64,000 nt of DNA, from the NCBI GenBank assembly GCA_044222245.1, contig JBGANQ010000031.1:23894-87893 (forward strand). The letters are read 5' to 3'. Of the stretch, positions 6,983-15,456 are shown one piece after another. This stretch comes from CALFML01 sp044222245 (GTDB lineage: Bacteria; Myxococcota_A; Polyangia; Palsa-1104; JAEUJZ01). The translations under genes were made by a program, and so were the position numbers. Positions within the stretch are counted from its first letter, which is position 1. Every line of letters begins with the position of its first letter. The notes under the pieces are model-generated. The model was not told where the DNA came from and ran no database searches. It saw nothing but the letters and a program-made list of their open reading frames with translations.

Positions 6983-9373
6983 CTAGAACGGCTTGCCGCC
7001 GAGCTGAAGGAAGAACGAGAAGCCGGCGGCCGGCGTCGGCGAGCCCTCGGTGGGAATGGGGGAGTAGAACTGATCGGGGTAGAAGTACTTCTGGTTTAGG
7101 ACGTTGTAGAAGTTGATGCTGGTCCACAGCCGATCTTTGAGGAAGCGGGCGCGCAGGCCGGTGTTGAGCAGCGCGTAGGGCGGCAGCCGATCGAAGGTCA
7201 GATCGCTCGCGGTGGCGACGACGGTGCCATCACCGAGCACGGTGCTGGGGGTGATGTTGGGATCATCGTTGGTCGCGTAGACGAGCAGCGTGCCGTTAAA
7301 GTCCAGCACCCCGGGGAGCAGCGAGATCACCCAGCCGGCCGACAGGTTGTGCGGCGAGACGCTGCGCAAAAGGCCGCGGTCGTTGGTGGTGATGTGCAGG
7401 AAGCTGTAGCCGAGCGAGAGGTCGTGGGCGCCCACGCGCATGCGGGCCGAGGCCTCCACGGCGTGGATGTAGCGCTGGGACGGCTCGTCGCCGGTCGAGC
7501 TGTCGATGCGGGAGTTCTGGTAGCGCCCGCGCGAGACCAGAATGAGGCCATCGAGCAGCGTATAGGAGTAGTCGGCGCGCAGCTGCAGCGCCCGGATCGG
7601 ACCGACGTTGCGCAAAAGGCGCGCGTTCCACTCGACCTGCGCCGAGTGGCTCTGCTCGTTGCGCAGCAGGCGGTTGCCGCCATACTGGACGGCGGCGCCG
7701 TTGGAGTCGGTGTTGTTGAAGACCGGCGGCCGGAAGCCGTTGGCGTAGTTGGCCTTCATGTACATCTCGCGGTACAGGTTCCACACGATCGACGCGCTGC
7801 CGAGCAGCTGGCCGTTGCCGCCGATGAGCGCCCCCTGGTAGCCGCGGTCGCCGAAGCCGACCTGGTAGCGCAGGCCGCCGTCCAGGGCCACCTGCGGAAC
7901 CGGCCGCCACTCGTTGGCGGCGTACACGGCGGCGACGGCGCGGCTGGTACCGAAGGCGAACGTCAGCGGACAGTCGGGCAGGAAGCGCGGGCTTTGCAGC
8001 GTGCTGCCGGCGGCGAGCGGACAGCTGATCGACAGCGCCTGCGGGTTGGCTCCGGGGAAGCGGACCTCGGTGGTGGGGAGCAGCTCGTAGAACGCCTCGC
8101 CGCCGAAACGCAGCCGGTTCTGGCGGGGCAGGATGGCGTCGGCATCGAAGGTCAGGCCGGTGCGGTACGAGCTTGGCGAGGTCTGAAAGTTCTGGCCGCT
8201 CGGGACCGCCGGCGAAGGCGGGGCGATGACCACGTTGAACTCGCGGACGAACTGCACCCCGTAGGCCTTGATGTCGATGCCCAGGCGGTCGCTGAGCATG
8301 CGGCGGCGCAGCTGCAGCGTGAGGTAGCGATCGTAGGCGTTCAGGTAGTTGGTCAGCGGCTGGCCCGTGGGCTGCTTGGTCACCGGATCGAGCGGACTCG
8401 GGGTGACGGTGCTGCCAAAGCTCAGCGAGGTGTTCATCTGCGCGAGCGGTATCGAGTATGAGAGCGTCACCGGCCCGATCGAGAGGCGGCCATCGACGTT
8501 GAGGATGTAGGCGCGGTCGGGGTTGGACTCGGTCACCGGGCCGTACAGGTTGGGACCGGTGGGCGAGGGTGCGGAGGAGCGGTAAAGGAGGATCGAGCGC
8601 TCGGCCCGCGGGGCCAGATAGTTCTCGTAGCTTAAGTGCTGGACCACCGCGATGCGCACGCCGCGCACCTTCCAGCTCTTGCCAAACTGGATCCAGCCGC
8701 GCACATCCTGCGGCGAGCCATTGCCGTCGCCGTAGCCGATCGCCGCTTCCAGCCCGTTTATGTCCTCGGCTTCCTTGGGCAGGAGGTTGATGATGCCAAG
8801 GAACGAGTTGGCGCCCCACAGCACGCCGCCCGGACCGGTGACCACCTCGATGCTCTTGACCGTCTCCAGCGGCAGCGCGCGGTTGGCCTGCGAGAGGTTG
8901 AGCGTCGGCTCGAACATCGAGATGCCATCGCGCAGAAGGAGCGCCGCCTGCGGCGTGCCGCGCACCGTGGGCAGGTTGGCGAGGTTGCCGAGGAAGAACG
9001 CGTTCTGCCAGCCGGGAATGGTCTCCAGCGCCTGACCCAGAGTTCGGTAGCCGCGGGCGCGGATGTCCTCTGCCGGAATGACCGAGACCAGGGCCGGAGC
9101 CTCCTGGACGGTGCGCAGCTGCTTGGCGGCCGACAGGACCCGCTCGGTGATATCCAGATCCGGCTGCTCTGGAGTAGCGGCAGCGGCGGCGGCAGTGGTC
9201 GGCTCGGGATCGGGCAGCAGGACATCGAAGCTCGGGTCGAGCACGCTCAGTGGCCGGGTCGCCGCGGGGTGCGGCTCCTCAGTCGCCTTCTGACGCGGCG
9301 CCGCGCCGGCAGGCAGGACCTGAAGGAGCAAGGTCAAGCCGACAAATACACGGATGGTCTGGGACAAGCACAT
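6983..9373 (-). CDS. TonB-dependent outer-membrane receptor
   Basis: Energy-dependent outer-membrane transporter, 796 residues. A signal peptide (about residues 1-25, VFVGLTLLLQVLPAGAA) is followed by an unstructured Pro/Ala stretch. A plug domain spans about 85-215: APALVSVIPAEDIRARGYR, LRDGISMFEP, then IEVVTGPGGVLWGANSFLG, the classic end of the plug. A 22-strand-type barrel follows, with the late motif YANGFRPPVF, a final FYNVLNQKYFYP (typical INNLFDKKY region) and C-terminal Phe. The substrate cannot be told; no riboswitch or Fur box is evident in the 245 bp upstream, although a small inverted repeat (CTCAG/CTGAG) lies at about 9398-9413. No tonB or ABC genes are adjacent. Confidence 0.93.
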   Translation of the reverse strand: MCLSQTIRVFVGLTLLLQVLPAGAAPRQKATEEPHPAATRPLSVLDPSFDVLLPDPEPTTAAAAAATPEQPDLDITERVLSAAKQLRTVQEAPALVSVIPAEDIRARGYRTLGQALETIPGWQNAFFLGNLANLPTVRGTPQAALLLRDGISMFEPTLNLSQANRALPLETVKSIEVVTGPGGVLWGANSFLGIINLLPKEAEDINGLEAAIGYGDGNGSPQDVRGWIQFGKSWKVRGVRIAVVQHLSYENYLAPRAERSILLYRSSAPSPTGPNLYGPVTESNPDRAYILNVDGRLSIGPVTLSYSIPLAQMNTSLSFGSTVTPSPLDPVTKQPTGQPLTNYLNAYDRYLTLQLRRRMLSDRLGIDIKAYGVQFVREFNVVIAPPSPAVPSGQNFQTSPSSYRTGLTFDADAILPRQNRLRFGGEAFYELLPTTEVRFPGANPQALSISCPLAAGSTLQSPRFLPDCPLTFAFGTSRAVAAVYAANEWRPVPQVALDGGLRYQVGFGDRGYQGALIGGNGQLLGSASIVWNLYREMYMKANYANGFRPPVFNNTDSNGAAVQYGGNRLLRNEQSHSAQVEWNARLLRNVGPIRALQLRADYSYTLLDGLILVSRGRYQNSRIDSSTGDEPSQRYIHAVEASARMRVGAHDLSLGYSFLHITTNDRGLLRSVSPHNLSAGWVISLLPGVLDFNGTLLVYATNDDPNITPSTVLGDGTVVATASDLTFDRLPPYALLNTGLRARFLKDRLWTSINFYNVLNQKYFYPDQFYSPIPTEGSPTPAAGFSFFLQLGGKPF

Positions 9374-9618
9374 GATGAAAAAGGAGTCTGCTCAGTATCG
9401 CCTGAGCTGCGAGCCAGACAAGCCAGATCCGCTGTTCGCACTGCCCGCAGCGTCATTTCGCGCGGTTGCCGACCGTCCTACAGGTATGGCGACGTGCGCC
9501 GACCGGTCGCAGCGCTGGAGCCGCCGGTCCAGCGGATGCCGTCGGCCAGCGCGACGCGAGCAGCGCCCCTTGGGTGGCATCCGAGAGCGCGGTGTACAAT
9601 CAAGCGGGGAGGCAACGG

Positions 9619-10635
9619 ATGACGGCACGATCAGGGGACGAGCCGCTGCCGGACGGTACGGCGCCGCCGGCAGGAGGTGACCCGCCGGTCCGCGGCGGCC
9701 AGTCGGCGAGCTTGACCTTTGTCGGACTGCTGCTCTGTTCGGCGGTGTTCGCGGTGGGGTATCGGCTGCTCATGCACAAGGACCTTGGCCAGGGGGTGGC
9801 GCTGTTCGTCGGGCTGCCGGTGATCCTCGGGTCGGTGATCGCCATGGCGACCGCCCCGCGCTCGGCGCTGGGCCTGACGCTGAAGGTGACGGCGCTGTGC
9901 ATGTGCGTGATTGCGCCGCTGCTCGGCGAGGGCGCGGTCTGTCTGGCGATGGCGGCGCCGCTGGTCTTTGGCGTCATCGGCATCACGGCGTTCTTGATCA
10001 AGATCCTGTCGGGCCGCTCGAGCGCCGGGCGCGGGCAGGTGAGCTGCTGCGCCCTGCTGGTCGGCCTGTCGCCGCTTCTGTGGGAGCCGGCGGCCAAGCA
10101 GCCCGGCTGGCAGGACCGCCGGCCGCTGGAAGAGCTCAGCTCGGCGGTCGAGATTGCGGCGGCCCCGGGCGCGGTGTGGCAGGCGCTGGCGGCACCGCCC
10201 CGCGATCTGTTCGCGGCACCGCTGCCGGGCTTTTTGCGCCTGCGCCTGTCCCCCGGAACGCGCGCGGTCAAAGGCCGCGGCCTGCAGCTCGGCGCGACCC
10301 GCCAGATCCGCCTGGACAATGACGCCTACCGCGCCACCGTCACCCACAGCGAGCCAGAGCGCCGCGTCACCTTCGCCATCGCCGAGGAAGCCGCCGCCCC
10401 CGGGGAGCGGATCGCGCTGTGGCTGCGCTTTGTCGCCGTCGAGTTCGAGCTCACCGACCTCGGAGACGGCAGGACGCGGCTGACCCAGCGCACCCGCTAC
10501 CGCCGGCTGCTCGATCCGGGCTTCTACTTCGCTCCTCTTGAGCGCTGGGGCGTGCGGGCCATGCACGGCTACACCCTCGCCCTGTACGCCGACAGCGCGA
10601 CCGCGCCGCGGCCGCTCGCGGTGGCGGTCCGTTAA
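9619..10635 (+). CDS. membrane protein with C-terminal SRPBCC-like domain
   Basis: The 338-residue protein starts at ATG 9619, preceded by GGGAGG at 9607-9612 and a TACAAT -10-like box at 9595-9600. The N-terminal half has about four hydrophobic segments (LTFVGLLLCSAVFAVGYRLL; VALFVGLPVILGSVIAMAT; LKVTALCMCVIAPLLGEG; LAMAAPLVFGVIGITAFLI). The C-terminal 170 residues (from EEL-SSAVEIAAAPGAVWQAL) resemble the START/SRPBCC fold seen in polyketide-cyclase-like proteins: VEI-x-A-x-x-x-VWQAL, then ERRVTFAIAEE, then FELTDLGDGRTRLTQRTRY. It probably binds a hydrophobic ligand at the membrane. It is followed after 7 bp by the methyltransferase-DCC fusion, so the two are likely co-transcribed. Confidence 0.65.
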   Translation: MTARSGDEPLPDGTAPPAGGDPPVRGGQSASLTFVGLLLCSAVFAVGYRLLMHKDLGQGVALFVGLPVILGSVIAMATAPRSALGLTLKVTALCMCVIAPLLGEGAVCLAMAAPLVFGVIGITAFLIKILSGRSSAGRGQVSCCALLVGLSPLLWEPAAKQPGWQDRRPLEELSSAVEIAAAPGAVWQALAAPPRDLFAAPLPGFLRLRLSPGTRAVKGRGLQLGATRQIRLDNDAYRATVTHSEPERRVTFAIAEEAAAPGERIALWLRFVAVEFELTDLGDGRTRLTQRTRYRRLLDPGFYFAPLERWGVRAMHGYTLALYADSATAPRPLAVAVR

Positions 10636-10642
10636 CGCTGCG

Positions 10643-12082
10643 ATGTCGCCGCGGGGCATGTCGTCGCTAGGTCTGGCCCCACTAGGTCTGGCGCCGCTGG
10701 GTCCGACGCCGCTGGGTCTGGCGCCGCTGGGTCTTTTGCCCGCCGGGCTGCCGGCCGAGTGGCTGCCGCTGGTGCGGCTTTTCTTCCTGCTGCTCGCCTT
10801 CGCGGTCACCTGGGCGGGGGTGCGGCTGCGTCGCCCCCGGAAGCTGGAGCTGCAGGCGGCGCTGGTGGCGGCGGGGCTGCAGCTGGTGCTGGCGGTCTGC
10901 CTCGATGCGGCCGGTCAGGCCGCCGGGCTGTGGCGGTACGCGGTGAGCGATGGCCTGGTGCTCGGGGTGCCGCTCGACCTGCACCTGGGCTGGGCGCTGC
11001 CGTGGGGGGTCCTGTTCGTGCTGTGGGCGCCGCGGCCGCTGGGGGCGGCGGCGGGCTACGCGCTTTTGTGGTGGGCGGTGACGGTGACCTACGATGCGCT
11101 GCTGGCGCCGCAGGCGCAAGCGCTGGTCGTGCGCGGGGCGGGGCCCGCTTGGCTGCTCGGCGATGGGGTGATGATCGCGCTCTTGCTAGCGGCGGCGCTG
11201 GCGCTGTATCACGCGGTGCGGCGCAGCGGCGAGGTACGCGAGCGCGGCGGGCCGGCGGACGCGGCGCGGCGCGGCGCAGCGTGGCGCGCCGGGCTGTATC
11301 TGCTGGTATTTGGGGCGCTGTCGTTTGGCCTGCTGCCGCACCTCATCCTGAGCCTGAGCGGGCGCAGCACCTGGCCGCTGCCGGCCATGTCGCCGGCGCT
11401 GCGCTGGCTGATCCTGACCTACATCGGGCTGTGCCTCCTGTGGCCGCTGTGGGCGGTCCGCGAGTTCGTCGCCGCCGGCGGCACGCCGCTGCCGCTGGAC
11501 CCGCCGCTCGGGCTGGTGGTCGGCGGGCCCTACGGGTTTGTCCGCAACCCGATGCAGCTCGGAGCGACGGCAGCGATGGTGGGGGTGGCGGCGCTCTATC
11601 GCTCGTGGGCGCTGCTCGCCTATGCGGTCGATCTGGTGCTGCTGTCGCAGCTCTTGTTCCAGCGCCATGAAGAGACCGAGCTGCGCCAACGCTTCGGCCC
11701 CGCCTATGAGCACTATCGCGCGGCCGTCCGCTGCTGGCTGCCGCGCCTTTACCCCTATCGGGCCGCAGCGGCGCCGCCGCTGACGCTGGGATACGACGCC
11801 GGCTGCCCCGCCTGCGGGGAGGCGGTGGCGTGGCTGCAGCGCCGGGGCGGTCTGCCGCTGATCGCCCAGGCGCTGCCGGGGCCGGCGGCCGGCTTCCGGG
11901 TCGGCGAGCCGCAGCCGCGCGGCGGCTCGGTGGTGCATGAGGGGCTGGACGCCTGGCTGGCGCTGCTGCCGCGCGGGCCGCTGTACCTGGCGTGGCTGAC
12001 CCCGCTCGTCCTGCTGCCGCCGGTGCGGGCGCTGCTGCGGCTGTGCTACCGGGCGGCCGCCGAGCGCCGACCGCGCGCTTGA
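10643..12082 (+). CDS. phospholipid/isoprenylcysteine-type methyltransferase fused to DCC (DUF393) thioredoxin-like domain
   Basis: 479 residues from ATG 10643 (an alternative ATG at 10658 also lies before the repeats). After the LGLAP repeats come several hydrophobic helices. Then there is a PEMT/ICMT-like methyltransferase core: GGPYGFVRNPMQLG (SAM-binding RNP motif), a membrane stretch, and RHEETELRQRFGPAYEHYR, the E-E...F-G-x-x-Y signature of the family. The last ~120 residues begin YDAGCPACGEAVAWLQRRG, the DxxCPxC motif of the DCC family of thiol-disulfide-oxidoreductase-like proteins. Such a fusion suggests membrane lipid or prenyl-group methylation linked to a redox domain; substrate unknown. 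It follows the SRPBCC protein by 7 bp. Confidence 0.75.
   Translation: MSPRGMSSLGLAPLGLAPLGPTPLGLAPLGLLPAGLPAEWLPLVRLFFLLLAFAVTWAGVRLRRPRKLELQAALVAAGLQLVLAVCLDAAGQAAGLWRYAVSDGLVLGVPLDLHLGWALPWGVLFVLWAPRPLGAAAGYALLWWAVTVTYDALLAPQAQALVVRGAGPAWLLGDGVMIALLLAAALALYHAVRRSGEVRERGGPADAARRGAAWRAGLYLLVFGALSFGLLPHLILSLSGRSTWPLPAMSPALRWLILTYIGLCLLWPLWAVREFVAAGGTPLPLDPPLGLVVGGPYGFVRNPMQLGATAAMVGVAALYRSWALLAYAVDLVLLSQLLFQRHEETELRQRFGPAYEHYRAAVRCWLPRLYPYRAAAAPPLTLGYDAGCPACGEAVAWLQRRGGLPLIAQALPGPAAGFRVGEPQPRGGSVVHEGLDAWLALLPRGPLYLAWLTPLVLLPPVRALLRLCYRAAAERRPRA
10667..10741 (+). repeat. five tandem 15-bp repeats at the 5' end of a coding region
   Basis: Units begin at 10667, 10682, 10697, 10712 and 10727, consensus CTGGGTCTGGCGCCG. 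They encode the pentapeptide repeat LGLAP near the N-terminus of the following protein. In-frame 15-bp units allow copy-number change without frameshift. Confidence 0.85.
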
Positions 12083-12083
12083 A

Positions 12084-12106
12084 CCGCGCGGCCGACCGCG
12101 GCGCGG
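12084..12106. terminator. possible hairpin between convergent genes
   Basis: CCGCGC (12084-12089) pairs with GCGCGG (12101-12106) across the gap between a plus-strand stop at 12082 and a minus-strand stop at 12125. There is no T-tract, so it is only a weak terminator candidate. Confidence 0.25.
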
Positions 12107-12124
12107 CGGCGGCCTAGGGTCTCC

Positions 12125-14269
12125 TCAGCTCAGCGGCACCGGCGGGCCGGCGGCCTGCTCGGGCGGCGGCAGCTGCACGCCGGGGGCGGCGCCGCTGTCG
12201 AGCACAGCGTCGGCCAGGCGGGTGGCGTCGGCGAGCATCTCGGCGGTGCAGACGCGCGGTGAGTAGTAGGCCTGCTCGACGAGGTCGGTGAGGCGCTGGA
12301 GGTCGCGCGCGGTGGCACCGTAGCCGACCGCGGCGGCGGTGCGCAGGCGACCAAACTGCTCCAGCAGCTCACGCGGGGTCGCAGTGCGCAGGCGCGACTC
12401 CTGGCCAAGCAGCCGCTGCGCCACCCGCTGCCACTGCCCGAGCAGGCGGACGCGCAGGGGCTCCAGCCGAACGCTGACACCGCGCAGCTCGCCGCGGTGC
12501 GGCACGGCGGCGGCAAAGCGCTGCGGCAGGTAGCCGGAAGCCGTCACCTCGACGAGATAGCGCCCGGCCGGCAGCTGACTTACCGTGAAGCGCCCGTCTT
12601 CCCCCGCCTGCACCGTCCTGCCGCGCTTGGAGTCGCTGTCCGGCGATGTGCTGCCCGCCGCGACCGGCTGCAGGGTCACCGCGGCGCCGCCCACCGGCCG
12701 CCCGAAGCTCGCGTCCACCACCTGACCATCGAGGGTGGTGTCGACGGTCCGCCGCAGGGTCAGGCCGGCCAGGCGGCGGCCCTGGGACAGGCTGACCCCG
12801 GGCTCGCCGGTCGCAAGCTCTGCGGCGGCGAGCGGGGGGCTGGCGGCCGCGGCGGGCTCCTTGCGTCCGCGCAGCAGGCGGGCCTCCCGCAGGGCCGCGC
12901 CCAGGCGGGCCAGCGCCGGCTGCAGCCAGCGTCCGAGCAGCCACAAAAGCCCCCCCAGCACCGACGCCAGCAGCGGCAGCACATAATAGAGCGCCGAGAC
13001 CGGCTCGGGCGGCAAGATCAAGAGCGGCAGCTCGGCGGCGCGCGCCGGCAGGATGTAGCTGTGCCGCGGCGTCACCTGCGCCGCCAGCACCGCCGGTCCG
13101 GGGCGCAGCGGCAGGCGCTGGATGGCGATGCGGAAGCGGCCGCTGCTGTCGGTGATGCCGCTGGCCAGGGCGCGGCGGGTGCGGACCGGCTCGGGCGGGG
13201 GGGTCGCGGGATCGCGCGCCGGCAGGGCGGTGGCCTCGCCCGGCTCACCCGGGTGCTCGCCGCCCGGCTGCTCGCTGAGCTCCAGGTCGACCGGCTCGCC
13301 GGGCAGCGGACCCTCTTCATCGCTGACCAGGCCGACGGCGGTGAGGGTGCTGCCCTGCGCGAGCTCGGGCACCGCGGCCCGCTCCAGGCCGCCGGCGGGC
13401 GCCGCCAGCTCGAGCGTGACCCGGGCCTGGCTGGTCAGCAGCACGTCGCGCCGCACCAGGGCGCTGCTGTGCAGCCGATCGCCGGGGAAGCTGGCGATGA
13501 CGGCCAGCGACTGGCCGGCGCGCAGGCCGGCCAGCCCGCGCAGCGGCACCGCGACCTGGCCAAAGCCGCCAAGGAGTCGCACCGCGCGCCGCAGCTCGCC
13601 GATGCTGAGCCGCACCTCGGCGGGAAACGGGCGCTCCTCCGAGAGCAGGGTGATGCGCGCCGTCAGCTCGGCGCGGCGCGCCACCTGGGCGGGGACCTGC
13701 AGGGCCAGCTGCACCGGCTGGCGGCCCAGGTCGACCGTCAGCTCCGCGTGCGCCGGGTCGCGCAGCTCGTCTCCCGCGTAGTCGGCGAGCACGCTGTAGC
13801 TGCCGGTGGGTAGCTCGCCGAGCGAGACGACGGCGCGCCCGTCCTGGCCAGTGGTGACCAGCGGGCGATCGAGCTCGCCATCGGGGCCGCTCAGGCGCAG
13901 GCGGATGCGCTGACCGGCAAATGAGCGCGCCGGGTCGCCGCCGGCCCCCTTCTGGCCGCCGCCTGGCGGGTCGGCAGCGCCGGTCGCGCCGTCACTGGCC
14001 TCGCCATCGCTGCGCCCCTGCCCGTCATCGAGCTGGACGGCCACGGTGAGCTGGAAGCGGCCGCCGGTGGTCGGCGCGCGCTCGCCCTCGCGCAGGCGCA
14101 GCTGGCTGCGCCCGCGCACATGAATCACCACCGGCTCGTCGGCCCGCGCCGCGACCGCCACGAGCTGCGCCGCGGCCAGTCCGCCGAAAAGGACCGCGAG
14201 CCGCAGTCGCCGCCGGCTGCCAAAGGGGCCGCGACCCGTGCTGCGGCTCTGCTCGCGCGCCTTGCTCAT
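12125..14269 (-). CDS. secreted/membrane protein with Ig-like and CarboxypepD_reg-like domains
   Basis: 714 residues from ATG at 14269. This start gives a clean signal peptide (RRRLRLAVLFGGLAAAQLVAVAARA) and is preceded at 10 nt by a TATACT box. The region to about residue 410 is a series of beta-rich segments with Ig-like/prealbumin patterns (RAVVSLGELPTGSYSVLADYAGD; GRFRIAIQRLPLRPGPAVLAA). A hydrophobic helix lies at about 425-447 (LYYVLPLLASVLGGLLWLLG). Residues about 505-590 form a carboxypeptidase-regulatory-like beta-sandwich (GQVVDASFGRPVGGAAVTL, GRFTVSQLPAGRYLVEV). The C-terminus is helical. It is probably periplasmic then cytoplasmic around one anchor. Function unknown. Confidence 0.65.
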   Translation of the reverse strand: MSKAREQSRSTGRGPFGSRRRLRLAVLFGGLAAAQLVAVAARADEPVVIHVRGRSQLRLREGERAPTTGGRFQLTVAVQLDDGQGRSDGEASDGATGAADPPGGGQKGAGGDPARSFAGQRIRLRLSGPDGELDRPLVTTGQDGRAVVSLGELPTGSYSVLADYAGDELRDPAHAELTVDLGRQPVQLALQVPAQVARRAELTARITLLSEERPFPAEVRLSIGELRRAVRLLGGFGQVAVPLRGLAGLRAGQSLAVIASFPGDRLHSSALVRRDVLLTSQARVTLELAAPAGGLERAAVPELAQGSTLTAVGLVSDEEGPLPGEPVDLELSEQPGGEHPGEPGEATALPARDPATPPPEPVRTRRALASGITDSSGRFRIAIQRLPLRPGPAVLAAQVTPRHSYILPARAAELPLLILPPEPVSALYYVLPLLASVLGGLLWLLGRWLQPALARLGAALREARLLRGRKEPAAAASPPLAAAELATGEPGVSLSQGRRLAGLTLRRTVDTTLDGQVVDASFGRPVGGAAVTLQPVAAGSTSPDSDSKRGRTVQAGEDGRFTVSQLPAGRYLVEVTASGYLPQRFAAAVPHRGELRGVSVRLEPLRVRLLGQWQRVAQRLLGQESRLRTATPRELLEQFGRLRTAAAVGYGATARDLQRLTDLVEQAYYSPRVCTAEMLADATRLADAVLDSGAAPGVQLPPPEQAAGPPVPLS

Positions 14270-14279
14270 GACAAGGTCC

Positions 14280-14285
14280 AGTATA
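14280..14285 (-). promoter_or_regulatory. -10 box TATACT for the gene starting at 14269
   Basis: On the minus strand TATACT lies 10 nt upstream of the ATG with no Shine-Dalgarno between, implying a transcript starting at or just before the start codon. Confidence 0.5.
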
Positions 14286-14440
14286 CGGGACCGGCTCGGT
14301 GCCGCGCACCTGCGCTGTCCGCAGCGGGCAGCGCGGCTGGCGCTCGCCGCGACAGGCGCTACACTCACTCGGTCCCGCGCGCGCAAGCCGCGGAAGATCA
14401 AGCCCCTTTAGCCAAGACGCCAGAAGCAAGGATCCCCAAC

Positions 14441-15280
14441 ATGGCCAGCTACGTGACTACGTTCGACGACCCGGACAAGAAGGTGCACCTGGCGGAGCTC
14501 TCCACCGAGCCGCCCAAGGACGTGACCCGCGAGTCCGCCGGGCTGCAGTTCAGTCAGTTTGGCGCCGAGCTGTTCGAGCTGCAGGATCTGCTGTGGGGCG
14601 CGCGCACCCACAGCGTGCTCATCGTCCTGCAGGGCATGGACGGCGCCGGCAAGGACGGCGCGATCAAGCACGTGGCCGGCTACCTCAACCCGCGCGGCGT
14701 CAGCGTGACCTCCTTCGGCGTCCCGACCCGGGAAGAGCTGGAGCACGACTTCCTGTGGCGGGTGCACCAGCGGACGCCGCGCAAGGGCGAGTGGACGCTG
14801 TTTAACCGCTCGCACTACGAAGATGTGCTGGTGGTGCGGGTGGAGAACCTCCTCCCCGAGGCGAAGTGGAAGCAGCGCTACGAGCACATCCGCGACTTCG
14901 AGGAGCTTTTGTCCGAGCACGACACGATCATCTTCAAGTTCTTTTTGCACATCAGCCGCGACGAGCAGAAAAAACGCCTGCTCGAGCGCGAGCAGGACGA
15001 GCACGCCGCCTGGAAGCTCAGCGTGGGCGACTGGCAGACGCGGCAGAAGTGGGACCAGTACCAAGACGCCTACCAGGACGCCATCCGCCACTGCGCCGGC
15101 CCGAGCGCGCCCTGGCACATCGTGCCCGCCGACTCCAAGTGGTTCCGCAACCTCGCCATCGCCGCCACCCTTGTCGAGAAGCTGCGGCCCTACAAGAAGC
15201 TCTGGCGGCAGCGGCTCGACGAGCTTGGCGAGCGGGCGCGGCACGAGCTGGCCGCCTATCGCGCCGCCGGCGGCCACTGA
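14441..15280 (+). CDS. polyphosphate kinase 2 family, class III-type polyphosphate:nucleotide phosphotransferase
   Basis: Uses polyphosphate to phosphorylate nucleotides (AMP/ADP in characterised class III enzymes) in the cytoplasm. 279 residues from ATG 14441, a typical single-domain PPK2 length. Walker A is at 65-73 (GMDGAGKDG), followed by IKHVAGYLNPRGVSVTSF and the lid-region TREELEHDFLWRVHQRTPRKG. Then come FNRSHYEDVLVVRV (Walker B region) and FFLHISRDEQKKRLLER. The pattern NPxGVxVTSFxxPTxEELxHDFLWR is that of the class III subfamily. The upstream in-frame extension is not conserved. It is divergent from the gene at 12125-14269 and stands alone. Confidence 0.9.
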   Translation: MASYVTTFDDPDKKVHLAELSTEPPKDVTRESAGLQFSQFGAELFELQDLLWGARTHSVLIVLQGMDGAGKDGAIKHVAGYLNPRGVSVTSFGVPTREELEHDFLWRVHQRTPRKGEWTLFNRSHYEDVLVVRVENLLPEAKWKQRYEHIRDFEELLSEHDTIIFKFFLHISRDEQKKRLLEREQDEHAAWKLSVGDWQTRQKWDQYQDAYQDAIRHCAGPSAPWHIVPADSKWFRNLAIAATLVEKLRPYKKLWRQRLDELGERARHELAAYRAAGGH

Positions 15281-15337
15281 GGGGCGCTCTGCGAGTCCCA
15301 GCCAGGCAAGCGCCGAAGATGAAAGCGACAGCGCAGC

Positions 15338-15456
15338 GTCAACCTGCTGCGCGCAGTCTGGGTCTCGGCCGACTACCAGCACATCCCCAACCCCGCGCAC
15401 AACGCCGACCGCGGCTCGGTGAACATCCTGGGGCGCGCCTGCACGCCGAGTTCTAG
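15338..15456 (+). pseudogene. decayed 3' end of a porin-like gene
   Basis: One frame reads VWVSADYQHIPNPAHNADRG, and a second frame, entered by a 1-base shift near 15425, reads GARLHAEF and ends in TAG at 15454-15456. Together they match the C-terminal end of carbohydrate-porin-like outer-membrane proteins (pattern DYQ-x-I-x-NPAYN-x-DRGPV...-RLHA-x-F). Only ~40 residues survive and the frame is broken. Confidence 0.5.

Noticed and set aside
9374..9618. Cobalamin riboswitch upstream of the TonB-dependent receptor
   Set aside because: I looked on the receptor strand for the conserved B12-box (GCCACTG) and nearby helices and found none.
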